From Acanthaster planci (lineage: Eukaryota; Echinodermata; Asteroidea; Valvatida; Acanthasteridae): a stretch of 60,000 bases of DNA. The position numbers and the translations under genes were made by a program. The notes beneath the pieces were generated by a model. It searched no databases, was not told the DNA's origin, and saw only the letters and a list, made by a program, of their open reading frames with translations. Shown piece after piece: positions 50,801 to 57,750 of the stretch; the first letter of the stretch is position 1; each line of letters opens with the position of its first letter. The stretch is taken from the NCBI RefSeq assembly GCF_001949145.1, contig NW_019091430.1:1129907-1189906 (forward strand), given 5' to 3'.

Positions 50801-53800
50801 CGATGCAACGGAGTAGGGAAACAAAAACGACCCAAGCTGGACTGCGTCCTGAGAATGTCAAGAAGAACCGATTTCCGGATTTCCCTGCAAGTCTGTAAAA
50901 TGTTTTGCTTCTTTATCTGAAATATGTCACTAGTAATTCAAGTTGTTCAGATGTTACACAAGTTTGCAAGTTCGACTCTTTAAATGCGGTAATGCGTCCC
51001 AAAGACGTTTACTGTGTCGCAGCTGTTTATAATTTGGCCATTGTGCTTCTAAAATGCTTCAGGGTTTATTTGATTCATACACATCCCGATGCACTTCTTA
51101 GAATCTATAATGCTTTTGCCTTTCTCCTTTTCGTAAGCTGAAATTTAAAAACCTGCATTAAAGCAATATCCTTTTTAATCATATAATCTCCGTAGTCGAC
51201 AGTTCCCGGGTGTTTCTGATGCCAAGAATGTACGCAAATGAAACCAACTACATCAATGCAACCTTCCTACCGGTAGGTACCCTTCCAATATCGCTAAGTG
51301 TTGTCTCTGTAACTCTGAAAGAAAAAAATTGGAACGTCTCTTTCCAAATCATATTAAGTATATGTCGGATGGCCTTTGAAGTTTACTCCCTCAAGAGTGT
51401 AAGTTCGAAAAAAAATTCCGTATGTTTTTAAGTTACACTGAGGTCACTCATTATTTTGACTGATTGATTAATTCTCTATTAGTCCAGTTTAAAATAGAAA
51501 CCTTTCTACTTAAAATTATTTTACCATTATTTACAATATCAAATTTTAGAAAAAAGGAAGTTTTTAAAATAGCAACATTATCAATTTTAAACAATTAACA
51601 AGAATTATACACTGCATGATATTATTCATCAAATATTCGTGTAGCAGGGCAACAGAGCTGTGTATTAAGAATGCATGTCTTATGATAAGGGTGAGAATTG
51701 TCTTCCTTAACTGCTCTTACTTTCACCAGTATCTTCGTATCAATAAATGACTAAATTGTAGGCAGATTTGCCTACCGTTATTGATTGATTTCGATTTGTT
51801 TTCTTAGTATACCATCATTTTGTATGAACACGATTTCCGACAGATGGCGTGTCAACCAAGGACCTGAAGTCTTTTTCTCCGTGTCCTCAGTGTACAGTAG
51901 AGTTCAGTTGGAAACGGTACCCCTTGGGATGTGTACAGCTAAACTGGGGTTCTTGTTAAAGCACCGTTTTGCTGGGTTATTTTATCCAGGCAGTAGTGTG
52001 CATTTGCACATTAAATGTTTGTGTGTACATAAGTAGCTTTCGTGAATGACTGTAAAATAGTGACAACAGGTTTTCAGTCCAAATTTTTTTTAATAGTACC
52101 TAATACAAATACTTGTTCATATCATATACTAAATAAAAACCAAAGCTTAAAGGTCAGAATTGCTGGGCAAGCTACTGAATCTAACGCATCGGTAGACTTT
52201 TCCAAGTTGCGAGAGTTATCTGATTCAAACTTGCATTAGTATGAATTTCATGAAATGAAATCGAAAAGGAAAGAATGTGTTATGTCGGGCGTGAAGACTC
52301 AGGTTAATTCTCCTGTTTGTGGCGTTATGTGTCACTATATGCAAATTGAAGCTGCGAAAGCCCTAGGTCGGTCTGCGAGCTTTGATGGTAACTTGAAAGA
52401 TTTTTTTTTTAAATTTCCGGATATCACTGAACAGGGTTACCGCAGGAAGAATATGTACATCAGTACGCAGATGCCTATGCCTAATACTGTAGCAGATATT
52501 TGGCGATTAGTGTATGACTACAAAGTGGGTTGTATTGTCATGTTGAACCCGCTGGATCCGCACGACGAGGTGAGCTTCGATGTATCAATTTGAATTTAAT
52601 TGTAATGTTAACGCCTATTTTCCTACACAATTTGATCATATACTGCACTAGATTTGACCGCAGTGGATTCAGAATTAGGCATTGAAACAATTAGTTTCAT
52701 TTACATCAATTCAGGTACAATTCACATATTTGGGTTGTTTTGGTGTATATTCTTGATTGATTGGTGTATATTCTTGATTCCATAATATTAGTGACCTCTG
52801 TGATGCCCTAGGCCTCAATGAAGACCTGCACATAAACGACATATATCTTTAACAAAAGTTGTCAATTTTCTTTTCCTTTTTTTGTACACCTCTTGTTTAG
52901 ATGCGTCTTAACGGATTTTACTTTTATGTTTGTAAATCACAATTCCATTGAGAGTGTCCGACATCTGTATATTCCCCGTATAGGGATTTACCTATTAAAC
53001 CGACCACTTGTTGGCCTTGAATGTTTGAAATAAAATAATGTATTCCATTCGTGTGGTCTGTAAGTAGCATACATTCGATTTGCTTCGTTGGCAAACTGTG
53101 TGAAAGCCAGTAAGGTAAAAATCAGGCAAAGCTGAAGACTGAAACGAAGCCGGAATTTTGGAATCCATGTGAAGAGATTCTCACCAGCGTGTTCGTTAAC
53201 GAAAGCAGAACCATCTGAAGTGTACATGAATTACATACGATACCCAAAACGAATTTTGTTTGCAACGTTGTATACAGGTCTCCCTAGTTTAGCGTTGATA
53301 TTTATTGTATTTTGCCGCATTTATGACAGTTGTAGCATATCCCGGTATTGAGTCTGGGGAAGTTAAATGATTTTTTTCCTGTACTATTGTCTCGTTGTTT
53401 TTATCAGATGTAGAAAAATTGCCTTTCAAAGGAAGGTAACGTAGTGTGTGTTAGACGTTGGCGTTTTCAATTAAAATGAAGTGCTGAAAAAAGTCTTCCA
53501 CACTGCAACACCGGAACATGTTTACACTTATACAAAATAAGCAACTATTGTCTCAGCACATAATCCAGGTGTTTCACCTTTTTGTTTTGTATATTACAGA
53601 CCATGTGTCGCTACTGGCCAGAGGTTGAGGGCTCAGTGACTGATTTTGGTCATCTTGTTGTTGAACTAGTGGAGACAAAAGAGCATAACTCCGTAACAGG
53701 TCGGACGTTCACCCTGTGGAACAAAGATGACTCGGTAAACGAAGCAGAAGACAATCCGGATTTCTTCCAAGGCTATAAAGCAGTTGTCAGTTATAATATT

Positions 53801-55596
53801 TTTGAAACCATACATGTTTATTATTCACAGAATATGGAATGTCTCTTACCAATAAAAAACTATTCTGACACCTTTTTGTACAAAACAATAATTGAAAGTA
53901 TGTCGTTCTCTTTCAATGGGAAGTCATTTCATTGCAGGTTGGGGTCGTTTCATACTTCACTCGAAATCGAAAAACGAACGTAATATTTGTGACGTCATAT
54001 TAAATATTTGTCAAATCGAACGAAATTCAGCTGGAAATTTTTCGTGATGTAAAATTCGCTTCGCTTTTGCGTTGGCCTGAAGTACAAACCTGAAGTACAA
54101 ACCGGCTTTTACTTCACTACATTGTCGTTAAAACCCAAAGTGGGATTTATTAAATTATAAATCAACTGGCCTAAGAACAGAACACAAAGCCAGCCCTTTA
54201 ATCAAGATTTGTGCATTCCAGCCATCGGGACATAATTCAACTTTGTCAATACTACAATGTATTCTGTTAAAAATGTATTCCGTTATTTGTTTCAGTCAGA
54301 GGAACCCCGTACGGTTTGCCAGTTTGAGTGTTTAGACTGGCCCTCCGATGAGGACACGCCCACTTCCTTGCAAGGAATGCTGACTCTCATGGGACTTACT
54401 CAACAGTGGCTCGACAAGGACACGCCCATCGTGGCTCACTGCATGTAAGTGCTCCTGGCGACTTTACCCGCGGTAATCTACGTAGGGTGATTTGAGGAGA
54501 GCCATTCCTGCAATATATCACCCTCGCTCACATCCCGCTTTTTTGAGCTTAATGCACGTTTGCATATTGGGCAACCACAACTCCCCACTGGTTTAATCTG
54601 CATTTATCGTGTAACAGTGGTTTTAATTCTGAATAACCCTTATTTACAGGCAGAGATCGTCATTATGAACGTGGCTCTCAAAGAATACTTTAAAATACAA
54701 AAACAAACTCGCGTATCAAAATCAAACAGAGCTCCACATATGCTTTACCATGGATTATCCTCTGGTCACGTTTTTCTTGTACATGCTTGCTGCTGTTTGA
54801 ATTTCGCTACTGTAGGATTAGAAGTAGCATGGTGTGCTACTCGCTGTACCCCGTGTATCCTGGCCTACAGGCAAAAGTTTGGACGATAACGCCAATGGTT
54901 TTAATAATCTNNNNNNNNNNNNNNNNNNNNNNNNNNNNNNNNNNNNNNNNNNNNNNNNNNNNNNNNNNNNNNNNNNNNNNNNNNNNNNNNNNNNNNNNNN
55001 NNNNNNNNNNNNNNNNNNNNNNNNNNNNNNNNNNNNNNNNNNNNNNNNNNNNNNNNNNNNNNNNNNNNNNNNNNNNNNNNNNNNNNNNNNNNNNNNNNNN
55101 NNNNNNNNNNNNNNNNNNNNNNNNNNNNNNNNNNNNNNNNNNNNNNNNNNNNNGCACAAGCGCGGTTCAACGGGGCTAGACTTTTGTCAAGCTCTCCTCA
55201 ATGCAGATATGGAAAAGCAGCGGCGAAAGTTAAAAGGTGACGTCACGTGCGACAGGTGTAGCTACCCTAAAAAATGGCCCTGGAACTGCGCCGGAACATG
55301 CACAGTATATTGCTGATAAGAATCCATCTGTTCAGTGACTCATATATAACGAAGCTGTTTTTATATTAAATACACATATCATGTTATTCTGTAGACAAAG
55401 CAGCACCGAAACTTCTCAAATGTAGACAAGTATAAAGGTGTGTTCCAAGTTTCAATAACTTGGAACATCTTTTTGGAATGGTGTCTCGTTATTGATATTT
55501 TGACCTATACTTGTCTTTCTACAGGAGAACTATGCTCTGTGCTACGAGGTATTCCAGTCATATCTGGATTCCAATGTCATCTATGCCAACCTTTAG
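23822..55596 (+). CDS. Receptor-type protein tyrosine phosphatase with Tie-like ectodomain, at least 36 exons
   Basis: A single-pass plasma-membrane receptor that should remove phosphate from tyrosine on cytoplasmic substrates, under control of an extracellular lectin/adhesion region. Domain order from the spliced frame: start/signal exon; three fucolectin domains (25868-35618); two Ig-like modules (36187-37026); EGF modules (37756-41717), one carrying CLPDPYGCSCAAGYKGLDC, a Tie1/Tie2 hallmark; two FN3 domains (42634-44110); a transmembrane helix (44316-44412); juxtamembrane exons; PTP D1 (46102-50366) with KNRYANV, WPD, HC|SAGIGRTG and QTPEQY intact; PTP D2 (50782-55596), partly lost in the gap 54911-55153 and probably inactive. 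Intron phases match across all exons listed except around the gap. The ectodomain follows the Tie kinase plan (Ig-Ig-EGF-FN3) with lectin domains added in front, but the enzyme is a phosphatase. Exon 1 is the least certain end; the exons themselves are well supported. Confidence 0.93.
25868..25987 (+). CDS. RPTP exon 2: fucolectin domain 1, first part
   Basis: Encodes LRGSAVTTTQSSVHDP..DAGFAVDRN..SHTG, the opening of a fucolectin fold (TQSS and AVD motifs). Acceptor ACACAG ending 25867, donor GTAAGT at 25988, phase 1-1. Confidence 0.85.
27489..27909. mobile_element. Foldback element with a 21-base subterminal repeat
   Basis: Left arm 27489-27640 and right arm 27685-27909 are imperfect inverted copies: ACTTGCC..GGTCAGGACA..CTTACCGTG on the left mirrors CACCGTGTCCTGACGGCAAGT on the right. 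The right end carries about seven copies of a 21-base unit CTTACTTCGGCAAGTTATCAT (27768-27909). It lies in the intron between fucolectin exons 2 and 3. Confidence 0.6.
29937..30050 (+). CDS. RPTP exon 3: fucolectin domain 1, middle
   Basis: Encodes NPWWKVDLGAVYCLRKITLV, the conserved WW.VDL core. Acceptor CCACAG ending 29936. The donor is GCAAGT at 30051, a GC-AG intron; no GT site nearby keeps the frame. Confidence 0.9.
30708..30959 (+). CDS. RPTP exon 4: fucolectin domain 1, last part
   Basis: Encodes VARLSNNVIRAGMN..ARYVSVDIPDSG..IVQLAEVMVE. ARYVSVDIP followed by (L/I)xLxEV is the typical C-terminal half of the fold. Acceptor TTGCAG ending 30707, donor GTGGGT at 30960, phase 1-1. Confidence 0.93.
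32199..32324 (+). CDS. RPTP exon 5: fucolectin domain 2, first part
   Basis: Encodes LNLAGHPSDQSSTRNDG..SERAVDGSLKYDSSSCSRT. The QSST and AVDG motifs mark the domain start. Acceptor TTGAAG ending 32198 (weak), donor GTAAGT at 32325, phase 1-1. Confidence 0.88.
33270..33359 (+). CDS. RPTP exon 6: fucolectin domain 2, middle
   Basis: Encodes DAESNPWWKIDLTSVYCIEK, then IAIRNIDSLR, parallel to exons 3 and 9. Acceptor TCTCAG ending 33269, donor GTAAGT at 33360, phase 1-1. Confidence 0.92.
33872..34204 (+). CDS. RPTP exon 7: fucolectin domain 2, last part
   Basis: Encodes a longer than usual C-terminal half with a Cys-containing insert (ACTQQDCPTC) and ends AQFVRINIPGDSKALILCEV and KVWPCD. Acceptor CTCAAG ending 33871, donor GTAAAA at 34205, phase 1-1. 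Confidence 0.88.
34521..34628 (+). CDS. RPTP exon 8: fucolectin domain 3, first part
   Basis: Encodes ALILTDKPGNQSSTEGRSIA, then GLALDSLPSEPYCSLT. Acceptor ATGTAG ending 34520, donor GTAAGT at 34629, phase 1-1. Confidence 0.88.
34991..35074 (+). CDS. RPTP exon 9: fucolectin domain 3, middle
   Basis: Encodes KTQMNPWWRVDLESRHCIQT, then IRVWTSAQ. Acceptor TTTCAG ending 34990, donor GTAAGA at 35075, phase 1-1. Confidence 0.92.
35221..35334 (+). CDS. RPTP exon 10: basic insert in fucolectin domain 3 (possible cassette exon)
   Basis: Open from acceptor GATGTAG ending 35220 to donor GTATGC at 35335, in phase 1-1 and 114 bases long, so it can be included or skipped without breaking the frame. It encodes VRTQSISTLYRQTKRKKEGE and an LFKLGLFTVLISRQE tail. 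Domain 1 has no matching exon. The exon is supported by splice sites and phase, not by similarity. Confidence 0.6.
35397..35618 (+). CDS. RPTP exon 11: fucolectin domain 3, last part
   Basis: Encodes SNFQDASVRAGLNDNHTRNV, then YIEFTCNPPVLARYVSVDIP and LGLCEVTVATC, the best match to a consensus fucolectin of the three. Acceptor TACAG ending 35396, donor GTAAAT at 35619, phase 1-1. Confidence 0.94.
36187..36504 (+). CDS. RPTP exon 12: Ig-like module 1
   Basis: Encodes VSRVDFTVVVNPPLLGLTGD and ends TGVFYAEVTKNHVTTRIQTV. The pattern is like the first Ig-like domain of Tie receptors, but the DxGxYxC cysteine is replaced (GVFYAEV). Acceptor TTACAG ending 36186, donor GTTAGA at 36505 (weak), phase 1-1. 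Confidence 0.82.
36763..37026 (+). CDS. RPTP exon 13: Ig-like module 2
   Basis: Encodes VSRVHIRPIQ..GDCVKLEM..YRWTQNG..DVTKDHEGVYSCFSL. The Cys pair, the Trp and the D-x-G-x-Y-x-C motif of an Ig fold are all present. Acceptor TTTCAG ending 36762, donor GTATGT at 37027, phase 1-1. Confidence 0.9.
37756..37890 (+). CDS. RPTP exon 14: EGF module 1 (Tie-like)
   Basis: Encodes ECAEGMWNPSSCLKTCRRCY, then NGGVCDDKSGACVCPPGFSG and DNCEQ, closely parallel to the first EGF module of Tie2. Acceptor TTTCAG ending 37755, donor GTAAAC at 37891, phase 1-1. Confidence 0.94.
38283..38429. mobile_element. Short MITE with GGATCCAGG-type inverted ends
   Basis: Left end CAGGGGCGAATCCAGG and right end CCTGGATCCGCGCCTG are near inverted copies about 145 bases apart in the intron after exon 14. 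Ends of this type recur in many animal DNA transposon relics. No coding capacity. Confidence 0.5.
38733..39043 (+). repeat. CpG-rich repeat, left copy of an inverted pair
   Basis: Rich in CGTCG, with landmarks TACGACACCCATTTCTGCCT, GTGTCGTGCCGTCGCGTCGT and TTTGTAGAGGGCGCCTTTAC. The reverse complement of 39771-40006 matches it along its length, with an extra block in this copy. Possibly two ends of one larger foldback element or two independent insertions. Confidence 0.7.
39771..40006 (-). repeat. CpG-rich repeat, right copy of an inverted pair
   Basis: Inverted partner of 38733-39043 (landmarks GTAAAGGCGCCCTCTACAAA and GTCGTGCCGTTGCGTCGTGA). The 730 bases between the copies show no obvious gene. 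Confidence 0.7.
40309..40464 (+). CDS. RPTP exon 15: EGF module 2 (Tie-like)
   Basis: Encodes HGRHVFGKTADQQC..ACRGRLFCLPDPYGC, then SCAAGYKGLDCMQ. CLPDPYGCSC followed by G(Y/W)KGLxC is a Tie1/Tie2 signature. The two cysteines expected at the start of this module are missing together. Acceptor TCTTAG ending 40308, donor GTAAAA at 40465, phase 1-1. Confidence 0.92.
40733..40828 (+). CDS. RPTP exon 16: EGF module 3, first part
   Basis: Encodes DCEEGTFGADCKQTCHCASG, then GTCRKDTGECSM, a laminin-type EGF pattern (FGxxCxxxCxC, GGxC). Acceptor ACAAAG ending 40732, donor GTGAGT at 40829, phase 1-1. Confidence 0.92.
40841..41502. repeat. 34-base minisatellite, about 19 degenerate copies
   Basis: The unit is roughly CCTGTAGACTAATACCCATG followed by AATACCCCGTCCTA, with a higher-order pattern of three units near the start and decay toward the right end. 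It lies in the intron between EGF exons 16 and 17. Confidence 0.92.
41676..41717 (+). CDS. RPTP exon 17: short EGF-closing exon
   Basis: Only 42 bases, encoding GCEATYFGRNCQCS. It supplies the last cysteines of EGF module 3 or the start of a truncated fourth module. Acceptor TGCAG ending 41675, donor GTAAGA at 41718, phase 1-1. Confidence 0.85.
41878..42060. mobile_element. MITE related to the copy at 8188-8432
   Basis: It shares TGCGTTTCA(C)TTTTAC and CGACTCCATTAACATAACAC..GGAGC(G/A)ATTTTGA with the RBPJ-intron copy and has inverted ends TAAAGGCGGCTT and AATCCGCCTTAAG. It lies in the intron between exons 17 and 18. Confidence 0.65.
42634..42900 (+). CDS. RPTP exon 18: FN3-like domain 1
   Basis: Encodes GVLGLEVTSGDPHQLFVAWQ, then PDPCASGYDL..YFVTGLKSLPLSHRVYIRPV. 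A divergent fibronectin type III fold: beta-strand alternation, W in strand B and the TGLKxL motif. Acceptor TTACAG ending 42633, donor GTGGGT at 42901, phase 1-1. Confidence 0.88.
43001..43230. mobile_element. Palindromic element built from two inverted tRNA-like units
   Basis: A tRNA-like unit on the minus strand (43028-43100) faces one on the plus strand (43131-43203); their 3' flanks are also mirrored (ACAAAGAAATTGACTGG and CCAGTCAATTTCTTTGT). Each has the internal promoter boxes (TAGCTCAGTTGG and GGTTCAAATCC, with changes in the plus copy). The anticodon stems have a mismatch, and the apparent anticodons differ (CGT and GGC), so these look like tRNA-derived SINE heads, not working tRNA genes. 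Confidence 0.7.
43814..44110 (+). CDS. RPTP exon 19: FN3 domain 2
   Basis: Encodes RAPTEVNFTSATPYSLSFSW, then GIITGYTYKLTEV and IEGLTPLTEYSFQVAANTTV, a standard FN3 domain (the W, the Y..L, the L-P-x-T-x-Y and A.T..G..S motifs). Acceptor TCAAAG ending 43813, donor GTGATT at 44111, phase 1-1. Confidence 0.95.
44316..44412 (+). CDS. RPTP exon 20: transmembrane helix
   Basis: Encodes DPWNSSSSVIGG, then VVAAVLILILLIIVAGVLY and a basic stop-transfer KR. It is the only strong membrane segment of the gene after exon 1. Acceptor TTTAG ending 44315, donor GTAAAT at 44413. The phase changes from 1 to 2 here. Confidence 0.95.
44954..45027 (+). CDS. RPTP exon 21: juxtamembrane segment
   Basis: Encodes RRTQKTNQPGVVNGDPGRKD, then VHFVP, a basic cytoplasmic stretch. 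Acceptor TGTAG ending 44953, donor GTAAGC at 45028. Confidence 0.85.
45500..45762 (+). CDS. RPTP exon 22: juxtamembrane region and PTP-preceding helix
   Basis: Encodes KRKTPPNSYVNDSVMDV..DEELPYVELPVVCEEELAEY, then IQRKDKAGKNGFPMDFK. The end fits the helical segment that normally precedes a receptor PTP domain (pvxxLxxyIxxK..ngF..eF). Acceptor AACAG ending 45499, donor GTAAGA at 45763. Confidence 0.92.
46102..46189 (+). CDS. RPTP exon 23: PTP D1, KNRY motif
   Basis: Encodes TLPSGVLHPATVASKPENKT, then KNRYANVLA, the phosphotyrosine-recognition loop. Acceptor TTCAAG ending 46101, donor GTATGT at 46190. Confidence 0.94.
47583..47659 (+). CDS. RPTP exon 24: PTP D1, YDHSRV and DYINA motifs
   Basis: Encodes YDHSRVVLEPLENEPHSDYI, then NACYID, a core PTP signature. 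Acceptor TATGTAG ending 47582, donor GTAAGT at 47660. Confidence 0.96.
47712..47865. repeat. G-rich interspersed repeat with CGTAGCC / GGCCACG ends
   Basis: Starts AGCGACGTAGCCAGGATT, contains poly-G tracts and ends GCGCCTTGGCCACGCCGGTG. This start and end style is common among interspersed repeats of marine invertebrates. It sits in the intron between exons 24 and 25. Confidence 0.4.
47970..48006 (+). CDS. RPTP exon 25: PTP D1 microexon
   Basis: 37 bases encoding GYQMKDKYIASQ, the KYIASQGP motif split by an intron. Acceptor TTCAG ending 47969, donor GTATCT at 48007. Confidence 0.95.
48258..48355 (+). CDS. RPTP exon 26: PTP D1, DIWRMVWQ region
   Basis: Encodes GPNKGSLADIWRMVWQYDVD, then KIIMLTNPVENGK. 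Acceptor CTTAG ending 48257, donor GTAGTG at 48356. Confidence 0.96.
48733..48852 (+). CDS. RPTP exon 27: PTP D1, KCxQYWP region
   Basis: Encodes IKCQQYWPNSGFTTFSDITV, then TLLEEDSFLEYTVRVFELNK. Acceptor TTTAG ending 48732, donor GTACGG at 48853, phase 0-0. Confidence 0.96.
49430..49581 (+). CDS. RPTP exon 28: PTP D1, WPD loop and catalytic Cys
   Basis: Encodes QFHFKTWPDMEPPKYPTTLL, then NFMRVVNKEHNKGRTVIHC. The WPD aspartate (general acid) and the nucleophilic cysteine are present; the intron falls just after the Cys codon. Acceptor TGCAG ending 49429, donor GTAGGG at 49582, leaving phase 2. Confidence 0.97.
49824..49959 (+). CDS. RPTP exon 29: PTP D1, P-loop and Q-loop
   Basis: Encodes SAGIGRTGTYIALDSMLDQM, then VLGFIYRMRQKRNKMVQTP. 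With exon 28 it completes HCSAGIGRTG, so D1 should be catalytically competent. Acceptor TTTAG ending 49823, donor GTAAGT at 49960. Confidence 0.97.
50217..50366 (+). CDS. RPTP exon 30: end of PTP D1 and linker
   Basis: Encodes EQYRFVFDGLLASSVIGHTA, then YDIIDFRKQLTAL and a charged linker. EQY completes the QTxEQY motif. Acceptor TTTAG ending 50216, donor GTAAAC at 50367, phase 0-0. Confidence 0.95.
50782..50890 (+). CDS. RPTP exon 31: D1-D2 linker and D2 KNR motif
   Basis: Encodes ALSKVMAMQRSRETKTTQAG, then LRPENVKKNRFPDFPA, a KNRF variant of the KNRY motif. Acceptor TATAG ending 50781, donor GTCTGT at 50891. Confidence 0.9.
51196..51272 (+). CDS. RPTP exon 32: PTP D2, DSSRV and YINA motifs
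   Basis: Encodes IDSSRVFLMPRMYANETNYI, then NATFLP, parallel to exon 24 and with the same phases. Acceptor CGTAG ending 51195, donor GTAGGT at 51273. Confidence 0.94.
52435..52569 (+). CDS. RPTP exon 33: PTP D2
   Basis: Encodes GYRRKNMYISTQMPMPNTVA, then DIWRLVYDYKVGCIVMLNPL, equivalent to exons 25 and 26 joined, with no intron here. YISTQMP replaces the YIASQGP of D1. Acceptor AACAG ending 52434, donor GTGAGC at 52570, phase 0-0. Confidence 0.95.
53600..53734 (+). CDS. RPTP exon 34: PTP D2, CxYWP region
   Basis: Encodes TMCRYWPEVEGSVTDFGHLV, then VELVETKEH and GRTFTLWNKDDS. Acceptor TACAG ending 53599, donor GTAAAC at 53735, phase 0-0. Confidence 0.94.
54296..54444 (+). CDS. RPTP exon 35: PTP D2, WPSD loop and start of the P-loop
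   Basis: Encodes ECLDWPSDEDTPTSLQGMLT, then QQWLDKDTPIVAHC plus two bases AT. WPSD shifts the aspartate by one residue, and the residue after Cys must be Met or Ile, not Ser. Acceptor TTCAG ending 54295, donor GTAAGT at 54445, phase 2. Confidence 0.93.
54911..55153. other. Assembly gap (243 N) inside the phosphatase gene
   Basis: Falls where the rest of the D2 P-loop and the following helix should be. One or more coding exons are probably lost here. The open stretch just after the gap (HKRGSTGLDFCQALLNADMEK) may be the tail of such an exon, but its phase does not match the last exon directly. Confidence 0.95.
55525..55596 (+). CDS. RPTP last exon: PTP D2 C-terminal helix
   Basis: Encodes ENYALCYEVFQSYLDSNVIY, then ANL and a TAG stop at 55594-55596. 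This is the standard C-terminal helix of a PTP domain. Acceptor TACAG ending 55524, entering in phase 0. Confidence 0.93.
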   Translation, partial: ENYALCYEVFQSYLDSNVIYANL

Positions 55597-56394
55597 AAAT
55601 ATTGATGGAAAAACGTACCAACCAACCGACCGACCGACCAAAACGACGCTGGAACTAGTTACTATACTATGTGTTTTAAAGTCAACAGGAAGTGTAGTTT
55701 GTTTAACGGTAGTGAATAATTTCCTAAGGCTTACGATGTTAACCAGTGGTCCGCCTACACGTTTGTGGAAATAAGTTCGCAGAAAGATTACTTAATGTTC
55801 CTTTCATAGGATGAGGTCATCCTTATATAGCAAAAATCTCATTAGATAAAGGATTCCTTTTCTGACTACTTCGAAGAATCTCTTCTTTGTTACAGTTATT
55901 ATGGGGTCGCGTGACCCTGTCGTTTTGTATATAGGTAATTCCAGAAATTAGGGTTCCAAACATGTGACATTTTCGTGTCTCTGTTATATCTGACCTTTGT
56001 TAGTTGACACGGAAATATCACCAGAATTGATTTGAAAGTATTACTATTTGTTTGGCAGGTAATTTGCATTAATTCATCACTCTTGGAAATTAGAAAACGG
56101 GTTCTGAACTTATAAAATCAAATGTCAGATGTGACAGGGACAGGAAAAAATGGACCCTTAATTTCTGGAATTACCCATACCGTTGTACATTTATGAACTT
56201 CTATTTTAAAATGCCCTTTACATGTTCTTTGATTTTTTAATTTAGATGGTGGACACCCTTCAATTTGAATGTTCAGTTATGACCATACTCGTTTAGAATT
56301 GAACTTTTGTGAATTATTCTATTTGAAAAAAGAATCAAATGAGCATATTGCAGGTTTTATTGTGCAGGAACTGTACCTAAAGAACTTTATTTAG

Positions 56395-56515
56395 GGAATG
56401 AATGGAATGATGAAATTGCCAAATGGAATGGTAAATCGCCAAACAGAATGTTGGAATGTCAAAGTGAATGCTGAATTTGTCAAATTGAATGATGAAATTG
56501 TTGAAACGAACAATA
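56395..56515. repeat. Degenerate minisatellite
   Basis: Recurring blocks such as GGAATGATGAAATTG and GAATG..CAAATTGAATG with a period of about 18-22 bases, strongly diverged. Confidence 0.5.
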
Positions 56516-57225
56516 TAAGCCACCGAAGATAAAGGTGGCGTTCCAAATGTTCGTTGAAACGAAAATAACCCAGTTCTCTAAACTGCGCACAATTTAGATC
56601 AGCTCGAGTATAACTCAATGTCACCCAATGCCAGTCAGTGACGTTATGAGCAACAGTGGTATATTCATGAGACGCAATCTTTGACAATGGGAATAACTTG
56701 GCCTTATGAAATTGTTTAGCCCAACATATTTGACGTTTCGAAAAGTGTATTTCGTGCATCATGAAAAGTCATCTCCAAATATTCCATTGTGCCATGCACA
56801 GACACAGGTCGAAATCGAGAGACGTCTTTCACAAAAATAATAACCTGATAAAAGACAGCTTGACATGGAGAATAGAAAAGAAAGTATGGAACATATGTCC
56901 CCACAAAGGCACTTTGTTAAAATTGTTTGTTTATTAAAAGAACTGCTTTAAGGTCCTCTTTGAGCAAGTTAGGCTATTTGGGTGCGTGATACTCCTAGGT
57001 CTGTTAGAAATCACTTGTACGTTTCACCTTCGATTGACAAAGGCCATTTATGAACAAATTATTAAAATTTTAAGCATCCATTGTTGCTGTTGTTTATTAC
57101 ATCTGCTATTCTTAGTACTAATGGTTTGTTTATTCGCACAACAATTTTGAATGAAACGGCCCTAAGACCGACACAATTCAAATTCACAGTTACATGTACA
57201 ACTAAAATCTTCCATACATAGATAC

Positions 57226-57231
57226 AATAAA
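57226..57231 (+). promoter_or_regulatory. Candidate poly(A) signal
   Basis: AATAAA about 1.6 kb past the phosphatase stop codon. Chosen only by motif and position. Confidence 0.2.
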
Positions 57232-57524
57232 AGTAAATTTAAAAAAAAAGATTTAATGTTAAAATTGAGTGTATGCACCCCATATAAACGAGTTAGTTTA
57301 GGTTTTTCGGGACTCGCATGGTCGCTAGGTCATTCAATAATCTTGATACACTCCTGTTAGTGTATGCTTTCAGAGATGTTGTAGTGAATAACTTCATTTA
57401 GTTTCTTTGGCCCAAGAATGCGGCCCGGTGGTTGTAAAAAGCGAGACTGCAGTAGGTGCCCTAGTATCCGTAACCCTTGGAGCGTAGCGCGTCCATAAAA
57501 GGCCTATCGTGGACAAAACAAACA

Positions 57525-57750
57525 CACGTAGGGGCCCGGGGAGCGGGTTAGCATACTGGTTCTTTCCTCGCTTTGCACCAATGAGGCCCGGGTTCGAGTC
57601 CTGGCTTGGCCCAGGCTTTAAGTGCATTTGGTTTCCAGTCCATACTCGCTCTCGCAGGTTTTATCCGGGTACTCCGGTTTCCTCCTGCCTCTAAAACTGG
57701 ACCTTCTTCCTAACTCCGTAATGTGATGCTGATTAATAAAGTGTATGAAT
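57525..57750 (+). mobile_element. tRNA-derived SINE
   Basis: A pol III A-box-like GGTTAGCATACTGG at about 57546-57559 and a B box GGGTTCGAGTCC at about 57590-57601 are spaced as in a tRNA head. A conserved-looking body follows (GGTACTCCGGTTTCCTCCTG near 57667-57686) and an AT tail ends it. The family name is not assigned. Confidence 0.6.

Noticed and set aside
54560-54889. 109-codon ORF after RPTP exon 35 as a D2 exon
   Set aside because: No PTP motifs and no phase-2 acceptor giving P-loop residues.
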